From JAYOEY01 sp038120295 (GTDB lineage: Bacteria; Pseudomonadota; Alphaproteobacteria; MPNO01; UBA2964): a stretch of 64,000 bases of DNA. Location of the stretch: contig JAYOLL010000010.1 of the NCBI GenBank assembly GCA_038120295.1, positions 1 to 64,000 on the forward strand, read 5' to 3'. The position numbers and the translations under genes are program-made. This document shows, piece after piece, positions 1 to 8,876 of this stretch. Position 1 is the first letter of the stretch. Every line of letters begins with the position of its first letter. A model generated the notes under the pieces. The model did no database searches. It was not told where the DNA came from and saw only the letters and a list, made by a program, of their open reading frames with translations.

Positions 1-179
1 CCGCTCAACAAACAGTCTAAACTAACCGCTGGTACTAATCGTGGGGGCAGGTCAGCCTGTCTTATATTGCGACTCTAGCTCCCATATGCGTGTCTCAGCA
101 TGAAAATCGCCGGTTCCGCTTGACCCCGGGCCGTTGATCGGGTCAGTTTGCGCGCTGCTTCCCGCTCCCAGCGGGACGG

Positions 180-256
180 GGGCCCGTAGCTCAACTGGTT
201 AGAGCCGGCCGCTCATAACGGTCTGGTTGCAGGTTCGAGTCCTGCCGGGCCCACCA
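180..256 (+). tRNA. tRNA with CAU anticodon, probably tRNA-Ile2 (lysidine type)
   Basis: A full cloverleaf can be folded: the 7-bp acceptor stem GGGCCCG pairs with CGGGCCC, the D stem is GCTC/GAGC, the anticodon stem is GGCCG/CGGTC around the loop CTCATAA, and the T arm is GCAGG/CCTGC with TTCGAGT. The anticodon is CAT and the 3' CCA is encoded. A CAT tRNA can be initiator Met, elongator Met or Ile2 read after lysidine modification. The fully paired first base pair argues against the initiator, and the acceptor stem resembles alphaproteobacterial Ile2 genes from memory. Bases 1-179 before it show no gene. Confidence 0.88.
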
Positions 257-297
257 TTTTCATGGACCGTAGCCGAAGGCGGCGTAAGCCATGAAAA
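257..297. repeat. Inverted repeat directly after the tRNA
   Basis: TTTTCATGG at 257-265 and CCATGAAAA at 289-297 are perfect 9-bp inverted arms starting at the first base after the encoded CCA. No T-run follows on the plus strand, so it is not a textbook terminator. It could be a processing hairpin or part of a dispersed repeat. Confidence 0.5.
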
Positions 298-393
298 TCC
301 CCCGGAGGGAAACGCGCGCCCATAAACCCGGTTTTATGTTTTTCCCGCCACCCTGTATAAGCGGCGCGAAACAACGGCAGTGACGGCGGATAC

Positions 394-1341
394 GTGACAG
401 ACCGAAAAATCATCCTTTTCGGCGGGGCCGGGCTGGTGGGGCAGAACCTCGTCGCGCGGCTCAAGGCGCGCGGCTATTCGGATATCGTCGTGCTCGACAA
501 ACACCGGACCAATCTCGGCATATTGCGCGACACGCACCCGGACATCGTCGCGGAATACGCCGATCTCGCGGAGAAGGGCGACTGGCAGTCGCATCTGGAA
601 GGCGCGGACGCCGTCGTCATACTGCATGCGCAGATCGGCGGTCTCGAATACGAGGCGTTCGAGCGCAACAACGTCGCCTCGACGCGGGTCATCCTCGACG
701 CGCTGCTGGCGATGGACGAGGAGATCCGGCCCTACCTGGTGCATGTGAGCTCGTCGGTGGTCGCGTCGGTGGCGGAAGATTTCTATACCGAGAGCAAGAC
801 GGCGCAGGAAAGAATGGTGCTCGAAAGCGGCATCGACTGACCGATCCTGCGCCCGACCCTGATGTTCGGCTGGTTCGACCGCAAGCATCTCGGCTGGCTG
901 TCGCGCCTCATGAAGCGCATCCCCGTCTTCCCGATCCCGGGACACGGGCGCTATATGCGCCAGCCGCTGTTCGCCGGCGATTTCAGCGACATCATCATCA
1001 GCTGCATCGAGAAGCGCGGCCCGGCCGGCGTGTTCAACATCTCGGGTCATGAAAAAATCGACTATATCGACATCATCCGCGAGATTAAGCGGGCGACCGG
1101 GGCGAAGGCGCTGATCCTGAAGATTCCCTACGGGCTGTTCCGGTTTCTGCTGTCGGTCTGGGCGCTGTTCGACAAGGACCCGCCCTTCACGACCCAGCAG
1201 CTCGAAGCGCTGGTCGCGAAGGACGAGTTCGACGTGATCGACTGGCCGGGTATTTTCGGCGTCCAAAGCACGCCGTTCGCCGACGCCATCGACGAGACCT
1301 TCAACCATCCGCTCTACAGCAAGGTGGTTCTGGAGTTCTGA
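394..1341 (+). pseudogene. NAD-dependent sugar epimerase/dehydratase, interrupted by an in-frame TGA
   Basis: One reading frame runs from GTG 394 to TGA 1339-1341 and encodes an extended short-chain dehydrogenase of the NAD-dependent epimerase family. The N-terminal dinucleotide motif is GGAGLVG, the SSSV stretch carries the catalytic Ser region, and YTESK supplies the YxxxK pair. At codon 149 (838-840) a TGA stands where relatives have Trp in the segment D-W-x-I-L-R-P-T, and the frame continues intact on both sides. A single G-to-A change of TGG explains it. TGA is used as a normal stop by many genes here, so recoding is unlikely. A restart at ATG 862 would give only the C-terminal substrate-binding half. 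The gene may have modified nucleotide sugars for the neighbouring glycan genes. A sequencing error is the main alternative. Confidence 0.85.
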
Positions 1342-1360
1342 CAGTTAGGGAGGATAACCC

Positions 1361-2407
1361 ATGCGACCTCTGAAATACGGCGTCACCGAATACGATCCGG
1401 CGCGGGCGTTTCCCGGCTTCACGATCTTTTCTCCCACCGGCGACAGCCGGACCTTCCTGATCGATATGGCGGGCGAGGTGGTCCACACATGGGATCTGCC
1501 GCAGACGCTGGGCAATTACGGGCAGCTCCTGCCCAACGGCAATCTGCTGGTGAGCTGCCGCACCAATGACGGTCCTGCCTTCGCGCCGCGCGGCGGACGC
1601 CTGTTGGAAATGGACTGGGACGGAAACATCCTTTGGGATTACACCGACATCACCCAGCATCACGATTTCAACCGGCTGCCCAACGGCAACACGCTCTATC
1701 TCGCATGGGAGCTGATCGCGATCGCGGACCTGCCGGAGATCGGCGGCGCGCCCGGCAGCGAACACAGGGATGGCGGGGTCTATTTCGACGTGCTGCGCGA
1801 GGTCAGTCCGGCGGGCGAGATCGTGTGGGAATGGCGCATGATCGAGCATTTCCCCATCGCGAAATATCCCCAGCGCGCCAACCGGCCGCGCCACGAGTTC
1901 GCCCATGCCAACGCCTGTTTCGTACAGGAGGACGGCAATGTCCTGATCAGCTGGCGCGACATCGATCTCATCGCTCTGCTGGACCGTGCCACCGGCAAGC
2001 TGATCTGGGAGATGCAGGATCGCTTATGGGGCGGCCAGCACGATCCGCGGCGGCTGCCGAACGGCAATATCACCCTGTTCGCCAACGGCAGCGAACAGGT
2101 CAATCTTGAACATTCGCGGGTGCTGGAGATCGATCCCGACACGAAGGAAATCGTCTGGGAATACAAGGGCTCGCCGGTCGATACGTTCTTCTCGCCGCGT
2201 ATCAGCGGCGCCCAGCGTCTGCCCAACGGCAACACTTTCATCTGCGAAGGGCGGCACGGGCGCCTGTTCGAGGTGACGCCGGACGGCGACATCGTGTGGG
2301 AGTTCGTGTCGCCGCATGAAAATGCGCGCAACGGCGAAGTCATCCGCAACATTTTCCGGGCGCTGCGTTACGGCGTCGATTCGCCCGAGATCGGCGGGCG
2401 GCTATAG
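1361..2407 (+). CDS. Arylsulfotransferase (ASST)-like beta-propeller protein
   Basis: A 348-residue protein resembling the bacterial arylsulfotransferase families (PF05935/PF14269), which transfer sulfate between phenolic compounds. The sequence is built from beta-propeller-like repeats, with LPNGN turns at about residues 57-61, 106-110, 232-236 and 287-291 and interspersed W-[DE]-[YF] strands such as ILWDY and IVWEY. There is no signal peptide, unlike periplasmic ASST enzymes, so a cytoplasmic location is likely. A good ribosome site (GGGAGG) precedes ATG 1361. It lies 19 bp after the broken epimerase. Sulfotransferase activity is inferred from family resemblance only; the acceptor is unknown. 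Confidence 0.7.
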   Translation: MRPLKYGVTEYDPARAFPGFTIFSPTGDSRTFLIDMAGEVVHTWDLPQTLGNYGQLLPNGNLLVSCRTNDGPAFAPRGGRLLEMDWDGNILWDYTDITQHHDFNRLPNGNTLYLAWELIAIADLPEIGGAPGSEHRDGGVYFDVLREVSPAGEIVWEWRMIEHFPIAKYPQRANRPRHEFAHANACFVQEDGNVLISWRDIDLIALLDRATGKLIWEMQDRLWGGQHDPRRLPNGNITLFANGSEQVNLEHSRVLEIDPDTKEIVWEYKGSPVDTFFSPRISGAQRLPNGNTFICEGRHGRLFEVTPDGDIVWEFVSPHENARNGEVIRNIFRALRYGVDSPEIGGRL

Positions 2408-2472
2408 CAGATTGCTGCGACTCCGGCGAAGTGATTAGACTGTCGGCCTGTCATCAATTCGAAGCCTGTAAA

Positions 2473-2649
2473 ATGAAAAGGATCGCTATTTCCGCCCTTG
2501 TCGTTCTCGGCGCGGTTTCGCTCGCCGTGGCCTGCTCTCCCGCAGTGGGCAGCAAGGAATGGTGCGACGACCTGAAGAAAAAGGACAAGGCGCAGTGGAC
2601 GGCGCAGGAAGCGAAGGATTTCGCGGCGAACTGCATTCTGCCGAAATAG
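2473..2649 (+). CDS. Small DUF3012-like lipoprotein
   Basis: A 58-residue precursor with an N-terminal hydrophobic segment ending in the lipobox-like LAVAC (Cys about residue 21), so lipid anchoring by signal peptidase II is expected. The mature part has the pattern WCDDLKKKDKAQWTAQEA followed by a Cys, which resembles the DUF3012 family of short lipoproteins. I chose ATG 2473 rather than the upstream ATG at 2431 because it gives a compact signal peptide. Function unknown. Confidence 0.65.
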   Translation: MKRIAISALVVLGAVSLAVACSPAVGSKEWCDDLKKKDKAQWTAQEAKDFAANCILPK

Positions 2650-2770
2650 AGCCCGGCGGGCGGGCCGGAAGGTGGTTCCGGCTCATAAAGCCATTACCTT
2701 TCCAGAATAACGTGACCGGCCTGAAAATCGCCAGCCTTGCTGCAGGCGAATGCGCGCCGGAGGTCTGAAC

Positions 2771-4060
2771 GTGGGTAAACGCATCGCTGTGCTCGGGGGC
2801 GGCCCCATGGGGCTTGCCGTTGCCTATCAGCTGGCCCGCGACGGGCATGCGCCGGTGGTGTTCGAGGCCGACGACCGGGTCGGCGGCATGACGGCCTCGT
2901 TCTATTTTTCCGGGCTGATGATCGAGCGCTACTACCATTTCCACTGCATCTCCGATTCCGGCTTTCTGCAGATGCTCGACGAGCTCGGGCTGGCTGACCG
3001 GATGCGCTGGGTCGAGACCACAATGGGCTACTGGTATCGCGGCATCCTCCAGCCCTGGGGCAACCCGACGGCGCTGCTGAAATTCAGGGGCCTGAGCCTC
3101 AGCGCCAAGTTCCGTTACGGGCTGCATGCCTTCCTCGCGTCGAAGCGCGATAACTGGAAGCCGCTCGACGGTCTGGCCGCGACCGACTGGATCCGCAAAT
3201 GGGTCGGGGTGGAAGCCTACGAGGTGCTGTGGCGCAGACTGTTCGATTACAAGTTCTACGAACTCAGCGACTCCATCTCGGCGGCCTGGATCTGGTCCCG
3301 CATTCGACGCATCGGCCGGTCGCGCTACGATCTCTTCCGCGAGAAGCTCGGCTATCTCGAAGGTGGATCCGACACGCTGCTGCGGGCCATGAAAGCGGAC
3401 ATTGAGGCGCATGGCGGCGAGATCCGGCTGTCGTCGCCCGCGTCGAAAATCGTGATCGAAGAGGGAAGGGTTACGGGGGTGGAAACCGGCCGCGCGGTCG
3501 AGCCCTTCGACCGGGTCGTCAGCACCGTGCCGTTGCCTTTCGTGCCGCGCCTGATCCCCGACCTGCCGCCTGAAATTATCGGGCAATACCAGTCCCTTAA
3601 GAACGTCGCCGTGGTTTGCGTGATTGCCCGGCTGAAGCGTCCGGTGACGCGCTTCTTCTGGCTCAACACAAACGATCCCGACATGGATATTCCGGGGCTC
3701 GTCGAATACACCAATCTGCGTCCGCTCGACGATCACGTGGTCTACGTGCCGTTCTACATGCAGGGCGACCACCCGAAATTCGCCGAGCCTGACGAGGCGT
3801 TTCTCGACAAGGTCCAGCGTTACCTGATGACGATCAATCCCGACCTCACCGATGACGATTTCATCGATATCCGCGCCAGCCGATACCGCCACGCGCAGCC
3901 GGTATGCGAGCCGGGACACATGGACCGGCTGCCGCCCGTCACCGGAGTGGTGGACGGTCTGTGGGTGGCGGATACGTCCTATTATTACCCGGAAGACCGT
4001 GGCATTTCCGAGAGCATCGATTTCGGCCGCGAGATGGCGCGCGAGGCCGGGGCTGCTTAA
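2771..4060 (+). CDS. NAD(P)/FAD-dependent amine-oxidase-like oxidoreductase
   Basis: A 429-residue flavoprotein of the protoporphyrinogen-oxidase/UDP-galactopyranose-mutase-like group. The N-terminal Rossmann motif GGGPMGLAVAYQLA is followed by the acidic strand VFEADDRVGG, where ADP-ribose of FAD binds. A C-terminal FAD-contact region lies around DGLWVADTSYYYPEDRGISES. GTG 2771 is preferred as start because GGAGG (2759-2763) sits 7 nt before it; an in-frame ATG at 2750 lacks such a site. This type of oxidoreductase often travels with methyltransferases, GtrA and GT39 glycosyltransferases in surface-glycan or polyprenyl-sugar loci, matching its neighbours. The substrate is not known. Confidence 0.75.
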   Translation: MGKRIAVLGGGPMGLAVAYQLARDGHAPVVFEADDRVGGMTASFYFSGLMIERYYHFHCISDSGFLQMLDELGLADRMRWVETTMGYWYRGILQPWGNPTALLKFRGLSLSAKFRYGLHAFLASKRDNWKPLDGLAATDWIRKWVGVEAYEVLWRRLFDYKFYELSDSISAAWIWSRIRRIGRSRYDLFREKLGYLEGGSDTLLRAMKADIEAHGGEIRLSSPASKIVIEEGRVTGVETGRAVEPFDRVVSTVPLPFVPRLIPDLPPEIIGQYQSLKNVAVVCVIARLKRPVTRFFWLNTNDPDMDIPGLVEYTNLRPLDDHVVYVPFYMQGDHPKFAEPDEAFLDKVQRYLMTINPDLTDDDFIDIRASRYRHAQPVCEPGHMDRLPPVTGVVDGLWVADTSYYYPEDRGISESIDFGREMAREAGAA

Positions 4061-4096
4061 GATGGTTTTAAAGGCGTTCGTTTAAAAGGTTCTCCC

Positions 4097-4771
4097 ATGC
4101 CGATGTCCGAGCAACAGCTCTCCAGGATCTACGCCTACCGGTTCGCCGATATCGACGCGGACGCCCGGGCGTCGGTCTGGGCGGAAATCAACCGCTGGTT
4201 TGCCGCGTCCCGCATCGTACGCCCGGACGATATCGTCGCCGATATCGCCTGCGGCAATGGGGAGTTCATCAACGGCGTCGCCAACGACATCCGCTACGGG
4301 GTCGACAAGGTCGACGAGAAGAGCGCGACCATCGCAGATGGCGTCCGCTTCATTTCGAAGGGCGCGGAAACGCTGAGCGCCGCCGATTTTCCCGACGGGA
4401 AGGCGACCCTGTTCTTCCTGTCGAACTTTCTTGAACATCTTGAGGACAAGGTCGACATCGTCAATCTGTTCGAATGTCTGGCCGGCGTCCTGGAGCCCGG
4501 TGGGCGGGTCGTCGTGATGGGGCCCAATATCGCCCATGTGCGCGGCGAGTACTGGGATTTTATCGATCATATCCTGCCGCTGACCGAGAAGGCGGTGGAA
4601 GAGGCGCTGGCCGCTGCGGGTCTTCGCATCGCCCGCAGCCATGACCGGTTCCTTCCCTATTCCTTCAAATCCGGCTTGCCGCCCAGCCCTTTCCTTGTGC
4701 GCGCCTACCTGAATTTCTCCCCGGCCTGGAAGATTCTCGGCAAACAGTTCCTGGTGGTGGGGGAGAAGTAG
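4097..4771 (+). CDS. Class I SAM-dependent methyltransferase
   Basis: A 224-residue methyltransferase. Motif I is VADIACGNGEF (about residues 49-59), followed by the acidic end of strand 2 (YGVDKVDE) and a motif around FFLSNFLEHL, where the LEHL pattern is typical of methyltransferase type-11 proteins acting on small molecules or sugars. LEPGGRVVVMGPNI is the post-motif strand. It follows the FAD oxidoreductase by 36 bp in the same direction, probably one transcript. A role in glycan or lipid-linked sugar methylation is inferred from context. Confidence 0.78.
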   Translation: MPMSEQQLSRIYAYRFADIDADARASVWAEINRWFAASRIVRPDDIVADIACGNGEFINGVANDIRYGVDKVDEKSATIADGVRFISKGAETLSAADFPDGKATLFFLSNFLEHLEDKVDIVNLFECLAGVLEPGGRVVVMGPNIAHVRGEYWDFIDHILPLTEKAVEEALAAAGLRIARSHDRFLPYSFKSGLPPSPFLVRAYLNFSPAWKILGKQFLVVGEK

Positions 4772-4798
4772 CGACCTCTCGCCCCTACGTATCCAGCG

Positions 4799-5767
4799 TC
4801 ACGTATCCAGAGTCTCTGGCATAAAGAGCGTTTCCGGCTCGTACGGCGCGGCGATCAGCCCCTGGTCGTGAGAGTACTTGATGAAGCGCTCGAGATTGGC
4901 GCGGTTTTCCTTAAACCCGTTGCGCCACGGTTTACCGGTGAACAGCGCGCGCTCTTCTTCGTAGGCATGTCTGGCCCATGCGAGGCGCGACCAGTTGGGG
5001 TCCTCGAAATAGCTCTCGGCCAGATCGCGGGCGTGGTTGAACATGTCGATCACGGCATGGCCGAGCCACGGCTCCTTCTCGGCCAGTTCCTGCCGGATGG
5101 CCACGATATGCATGATGGGGAAGTCGCCGTGCTCTTCGTAATAGGCGCGTTCCTCGGCCCTGCAGTCGGCGAACAGGCGGCGCGCCGCGGTCTCGCCGGT
5201 CATGACTGAGCTTGGCGGGTGCGGCAGGAAAAACGCGTCGATCTCGCCCGCCTCCAGCATGCGGCCGAGATCCTGCCGGTTGCCGATGAAATCGATCTTC
5301 ACGCCCGGTTTCGGCTCGAACTTGACCTTCTCGTGCGAGGTCAGCAGCCAGTGAATGTCTTCCCACGGCACGCCGTAATGGAATTTCATGTCGCCCTTGG
5401 CGAGCAGCGAAAGCGTCGTCTGAAAAGAGCTCAGCGCGACCTTCTTGCCGACCAAATCCTTCGGATGCCAAAGGTTCGAATCGGGATGCACCCACATCTG
5501 GCTCTGGCTGAACAGGCGGCGGGGAAAGACCGGGATGCCGCAAATCGGTATGTCGCGGTCCCTGGCCATCAGGTAGCTCGACATGGAGAATTCGCCGATA
5601 TCGAATTCGCCGCCCAGGACCCGGTCATGCCGGTTGGTGCCGTCGCGCAGCGTGACGCTCTGGCCGACCTGGTATACGTCGAGCTCGATCCCGTCCGGGA
5701 CCTCGACCGTGCCGTCATAGAACGGGATATGCCGGTCGTACCGTTCGATCGCGAGGCTGAGTTTCAT
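4799..5767 (-). CDS. 4,5-dihydroxyphthalate-decarboxylase-family / binding-protein-fold protein (copy 1)
   Basis: A 322-residue protein of the family annotated as 4,5-dihydroxyphthalate decarboxylase (Pht5-like) or ABC substrate-binding protein, with a periplasmic-binding-protein type 2 fold. It begins MKLSLAIERYDRH with no signal peptide, so it is cytoplasmic and more likely an enzyme or ligand sensor than a transporter receptor. Hallmarks shared with three paralogues in this window are FDIGEFSMSSYLMA, IPVFPRRLFSQ, the His-bearing FPIMHIVAI and KYSHDQG near the C-terminus. It sits on the opposite strand inside a glycan locus. Closest paralogue by eye is the gene at 14629-15600. Confidence 0.75.
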   Translation of the reverse strand: MKLSLAIERYDRHIPFYDGTVEVPDGIELDVYQVGQSVTLRDGTNRHDRVLGGEFDIGEFSMSSYLMARDRDIPICGIPVFPRRLFSQSQMWVHPDSNLWHPKDLVGKKVALSSFQTTLSLLAKGDMKFHYGVPWEDIHWLLTSHEKVKFEPKPGVKIDFIGNRQDLGRMLEAGEIDAFFLPHPPSSVMTGETAARRLFADCRAEERAYYEEHGDFPIMHIVAIRQELAEKEPWLGHAVIDMFNHARDLAESYFEDPNWSRLAWARHAYEEERALFTGKPWRNGFKENRANLERFIKYSHDQGLIAAPYEPETLFMPETLDT

Positions 5768-5843
5768 TTTTTCCTCCCTGTTTCAGCGCGGACGCAGCCT
5801 ACAATGGCGTCTGCGTTGACTCCATCCTGCCAAATCCTGCCCG

Positions 5844-6263
5844 TCAGGTTCTGAACGAGTAGTATTTGTGAGCGAAATAGCTGGTCAGGATGGGGCTGAC
5901 GACGCCGATGCCGTGGGCGACCGTTTCCGCTTGCCATTCAAAGCCGATGGCCGGGAAGACAAGCCGCAAGAGCCCGACGCTGATCAGCCAGACCTGGACC
6001 AGCGCCAGAAGATTGACGATAGCGAACCGGACATACTGGCCTCTTGTATCGCCCGCGGCATCGACGAACACGTAGCGGCGGTTGAGGATGAAGGCGCAGG
6101 TCAGCCCCGCGACGAACGCCGGCACGACGGCGATCTCGTAAATCATGAACAGGCTGAAGAAGATGCGCGACAGCAGGTTGACCAGCGCCGCCGCCGCGCC
6201 GACGATCAGGAACGCGACAAACTGGCGCGACGCCGACAGTTTTTCCAGGCTTTCTTCCTGCAC
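5844..6263 (-). CDS. GtrA family membrane protein
   Basis: A 139-residue protein with about four transmembrane helices and the GtrA-family pattern: an N-terminal QFVAFLIVGAAAALVNLL helix, the FILNRRYVF loop after helix 2 and the C-terminal FAHKYYSFR. GtrA proteins are associated with flipping or presenting undecaprenyl-linked sugars for surface polysaccharide modification. It lies 76 bp upstream of the minus-strand copy-1 gene and is divergent from the truncated glycosyltransferase at 6423, its usual kind of partner. Confidence 0.85.
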   Translation of the reverse strand: MQEESLEKLSASRQFVAFLIVGAAAALVNLLSRIFFSLFMIYEIAVVPAFVAGLTCAFILNRRYVFVDAAGDTRGQYVRFAIVNLLALVQVWLISVGLLRLVFPAIGFEWQAETVAHGIGVVSPILTSYFAHKYYSFRT

Positions 6264-6422
6264 GTTTCCTCCAGACGGGGCGAACGGGTTTTCCGGTCGG
6301 CATACCGGATTCTCGCTGCTAACTGTTGTAAATGGTTGGTTTAACCGATTTCGATAATCTGTTTAATTAAAGCCCGTCCAATGACCGGTTACGCTAGCGC
6401 CTGAGCGGGGGAAAGAGCATAC

Positions 6423-6761
6423 ATGTATTCAGTGCCGTCGATATTGCTGCGACTGCTTAGCGTGACGCTCGTCTTACTGGCGCTGATCTTTCTATATTTC
6501 GCTGCGCTCCATTACAATCTGAGCACCGATTCCGGATACTATCTCACATACGCGAGGTACATTCTGGACGGGCTGAGGCCCTACGCCGAGTTCTTTTCGC
6601 CCTATGCGCCGGGCGGTGTTATCTGGTCGCAGGACGGACATCTCGTGAAGGTCGAGGCCCTTCTGAGGGACGAATCCTTCTGGCGCGAGGACATCGGTTG
6701 CGCGCCGCCGAATATCGACGGTCTCGGCGAAAAAAAGCTGGTCCGGATAATGAAGTCCTGA
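6423..6761 (+). pseudogene. Truncated membrane glycosyltransferase (GT39/ArnT-like N-terminus)
   Basis: The 112-residue frame starts with one hydrophobic helix and then DSGYYLTYARYILDGLRPY..FFSPYAPGG, which matches the first extracytoplasmic loop of GT39-like polyprenyl-phosphate-sugar glycosyltransferases, normally about 450-600 residues with a dozen helices. After residue ~67 the sequence becomes hydrophilic and unrelated in character, ending in GLGEKKLVRIMKS. This suggests an internal deletion that joined the start of the gene to other sequence. It is unlikely to be active. A genuine small membrane protein cannot be excluded. Confidence 0.55.
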
Positions 6762-6869
6762 GAGTTACTTTCCGGTCGGGCGCCGACGGGACAGGGCCGT
6801 TCCAGCTATTCGCGTCGCTGGCCGGAGCGAGCCGGTGATCGTCCTGTTGCCGGGTCCTATTGTCGGGTC

Positions 6870-7766
6870 CTATGGCCGGATCGCGCCGGGCGGCGGCGGC
6901 ATCGCCTCGGGCGGGGGCGGGATAACGGAATCGTCGTCGTAGGAATCGTCCGAGCCCATCCAGCGCTGACGCCGACGGATCTCGCCGATATTGCAGGGCG
7001 GCGCCTTGCGCGGCGCGCGAAGCTGCGCCTTCCATAGAAGTTTGCGCTCGGGCCGGATGTCGGGCGGCGGCGTGAGGCCGGAGATTTCCAGGATCAGCTT
7101 GCGCATGACGGCGCGCGGAAAATCCTTGAAATCCCTTGCCACGACATAGAACGCGCCGGCGCCGCCGATGACGCAGTCGCGATAGAACAGATCGAGGTCG
7201 TCGACCTGCTTCCAGCCCGACATGGTCTCCCGCCCGTTGACGATCGGGAGCCCGTTGATGGTGATGCCGGCGGTGACCGCACGGTCGCGCGCGATATCGA
7301 CCTGCTCGCCGGAATTGTTAGCCCCGTCGCCCGAAACGTCGATCACCCGCCGCTTGCCTTTCGCCCCATTGTTTTCGAATGCGGCCACGCCGTAATCGAT
7401 GGCGCCCGAGATGGAGGTCCGTCGGCCCTGGTCCGGCTCGTCGGATTCGAGCGCCTTGGCGAACCGTTCGGCCGACGCCGCGTCGCTGATCACCGTCCAG
7501 GGTACGACGGGGCGAATACGCGTGTAGCCTGCCCATTCGTAATAGGTGACGGCGATCCGGCCGAGCGGGCCCGCCCTGATCGCGTCGATGATGCTGGGAT
7601 GGCGGAACGCCTCGATATAACCACGCCTCTGCAGCGCCGCTTCCTCGTCATCGACGCTGCGCGACACGTCGACGGCGAGTTCGAGCTCAAGATCGACCGG
7701 CAGGTCGGCGGCTGAAGCCGGGATGGAAAAGGCGGTTGCGAACAGTAACGGGATCAGTGCGCGCAT
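6870..7766 (-). CDS. DUF1194 family secreted von Willebrand factor A-like protein
   Basis: A 298-residue exported protein with a signal peptide ending near ASA (MRALIPLLFATAFSIPASA). The mature part carries a MIDAS-like DVSRSVDDEE motif near residue 33 and the ISGAIDYG and VIDVSGDGANNSG strands typical of DUF1194, a vWA-like family common in alphaproteobacteria. The C-terminus is a low-complexity Pro-rich tail (PPPPEAMPPPPG). Metal-dependent protein binding is inferred from the fold; no partner is suggested by the neighbours. Confidence 0.85.
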   Translation of the reverse strand: MRALIPLLFATAFSIPASAADLPVDLELELAVDVSRSVDDEEAALQRRGYIEAFRHPSIIDAIRAGPLGRIAVTYYEWAGYTRIRPVVPWTVISDAASAERFAKALESDEPDQGRRTSISGAIDYGVAAFENNGAKGKRRVIDVSGDGANNSGEQVDIARDRAVTAGITINGLPIVNGRETMSGWKQVDDLDLFYRDCVIGGAGAFYVVARDFKDFPRAVMRKLILEISGLTPPPDIRPERKLLWKAQLRAPRKAPPCNIGEIRRRQRWMGSDDSYDDDSVIPPPPEAMPPPPGAIRP

Positions 7767-7884
7767 CGGCGTATCCCCTCATGGGTAGGCGAAAGTATGG
7801 CGCGGGTTCGAACGGGGACAAAGCGAATAAATGGGGAGGGGCCGGCAGGATGCGCTCCACGGCGTCACCCGCTATATCTTCCCC

Positions 7885-8823
7885 ATGCCATTCCGCTTCT
7901 CCAGCCCCTTCGCGCCGCTCGCGCAGCGTTTCGATGCGTTGCCCATTGTCGTGCAGAGCGCGTTGTGGATGACGCTGAGCGCGTTCGGCTATGCCGCCTC
8001 CGCCGCGGTGGTGCATCACCTGGCGCAGCGCCTGCCGGTTTTCGAGATGGCGTTTTTCCGCAATTTCTTCGGGCTGATTTTCATGCTGCCCTGGCTGTGG
8101 AGATCGGGGCTTGCGGCGCTGCATACGACGCAGCCGGGCAAACATGCGTTCCGGGGGCTGCTGTCGTCGGTCAACATGTGGTGCCTGTTTGCCGCGCTGG
8201 CGTACGCGCCGATCGCCGACGTGTCCGCCATCACCTTCCTGCTGCCGATCGTGGGGTCGATCTTCGCGGTGATCTTCCTCAAGGAGCGCACGGTGGCGAT
8301 GCAGTGGGTCGCCTCAATCGTCGGGTTCGCCGGTGCGATGATCGTAATCCGCCCCGGCATGGCGGGGTTCGATCCCGGCCTGCTGTTCGCGCTCGGCGCG
8401 GTATTCGTGGGCTCGTCGGTGGCGATGATGATCAAGACGCTGCTGCGCCACGATTCGGCGGACACCATCGCGTTCTACCTGTTCGCGTCGCATATCGTGT
8501 TCGCTGCCGTTCCCATGGCTTTCGTCTGGGTGACCCCGACATGGGAAGAACTCGGCTGGCTGATCCTGATGGGCTGGCTCGGCACCATCGTACAGCGCGG
8601 CTTCAACCGTTCGATGGCGATTTCCGACGCCTCGGTTGCATTGCCCTTCAACTTCTCCCGCCTGATCTGGGCGGCTTTGTTCGGCTGGCTTTTCTTCGCC
8701 CAGATTCCCGACCTCTGGACCTGGATCGGCGGTTCGGTGATTTTCGGCGCCTCGCTCTGGCTGACGCGGATCACGTCGGCCCGAAAGAAGAGGGAAGAAA
8801 AGATAGGGAGAAGAGCGGAATAG
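7885..8823 (+). CDS. EamA/DMT superfamily permease
   Basis: A 312-residue inner-membrane protein with about ten transmembrane helices arranged as two EamA halves, matching drug/metabolite transporters that export amino acids, nucleobases or similar small molecules. Typical features are FEMAFFRNFFGLIFMLPWL at the start of the first half, FLLPIVGSIFAVIFLKE closing it and LPFNFSRLIWAALFGWLFF in the second. ATG 7885 (MPFRFSS) is chosen because the longer in-frame start at 7831 would add a charged tail unlike relatives. The substrate is unknown. Confidence 0.85.
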   Translation: MPFRFSSPFAPLAQRFDALPIVVQSALWMTLSAFGYAASAAVVHHLAQRLPVFEMAFFRNFFGLIFMLPWLWRSGLAALHTTQPGKHAFRGLLSSVNMWCLFAALAYAPIADVSAITFLLPIVGSIFAVIFLKERTVAMQWVASIVGFAGAMIVIRPGMAGFDPGLLFALGAVFVGSSVAMMIKTLLRHDSADTIAFYLFASHIVFAAVPMAFVWVTPTWEELGWLILMGWLGTIVQRGFNRSMAISDASVALPFNFSRLIWAALFGWLFFAQIPDLWTWIGGSVIFGASLWLTRITSARKKREEKIGRRAE

Positions 8824-8876
8824 CGTTGTGGCGACGATCCTGCCATAATTTAGGGGTCGAACAGGGAGACCCCGCC

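Noticed and set aside
180..256. tRNA as the attachment site of a genomic island
   Set aside because: No integrase gene follows, and I found no second copy of the tRNA 3' end within the window.
838..840. TGA as a sense codon (Trp or selenocysteine) in this organism
   Set aside because: Many genes in the window end in TGA without extended homologous sequence beyond it, the genome is GC-rich, and no SECIS-like hairpin is evident after the codon. A point mutation is simpler.
2466..2474. A third copy of the 19-bp activator element upstream of the DUF3012-like lipoprotein
   Set aside because: Only the first nine bases (CTGTAAAAT) match, it overlaps the start codon, and there is no sigma-54 promoter downstream of it.
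7797..8876. An N-terminal extension of the TauD-type dioxygenase running through the EamA gene
   Set aside because: The extension is Arg/Ala-rich out-of-frame sequence of the permease; the dioxygenase has its own ribosome site and start at 8877.
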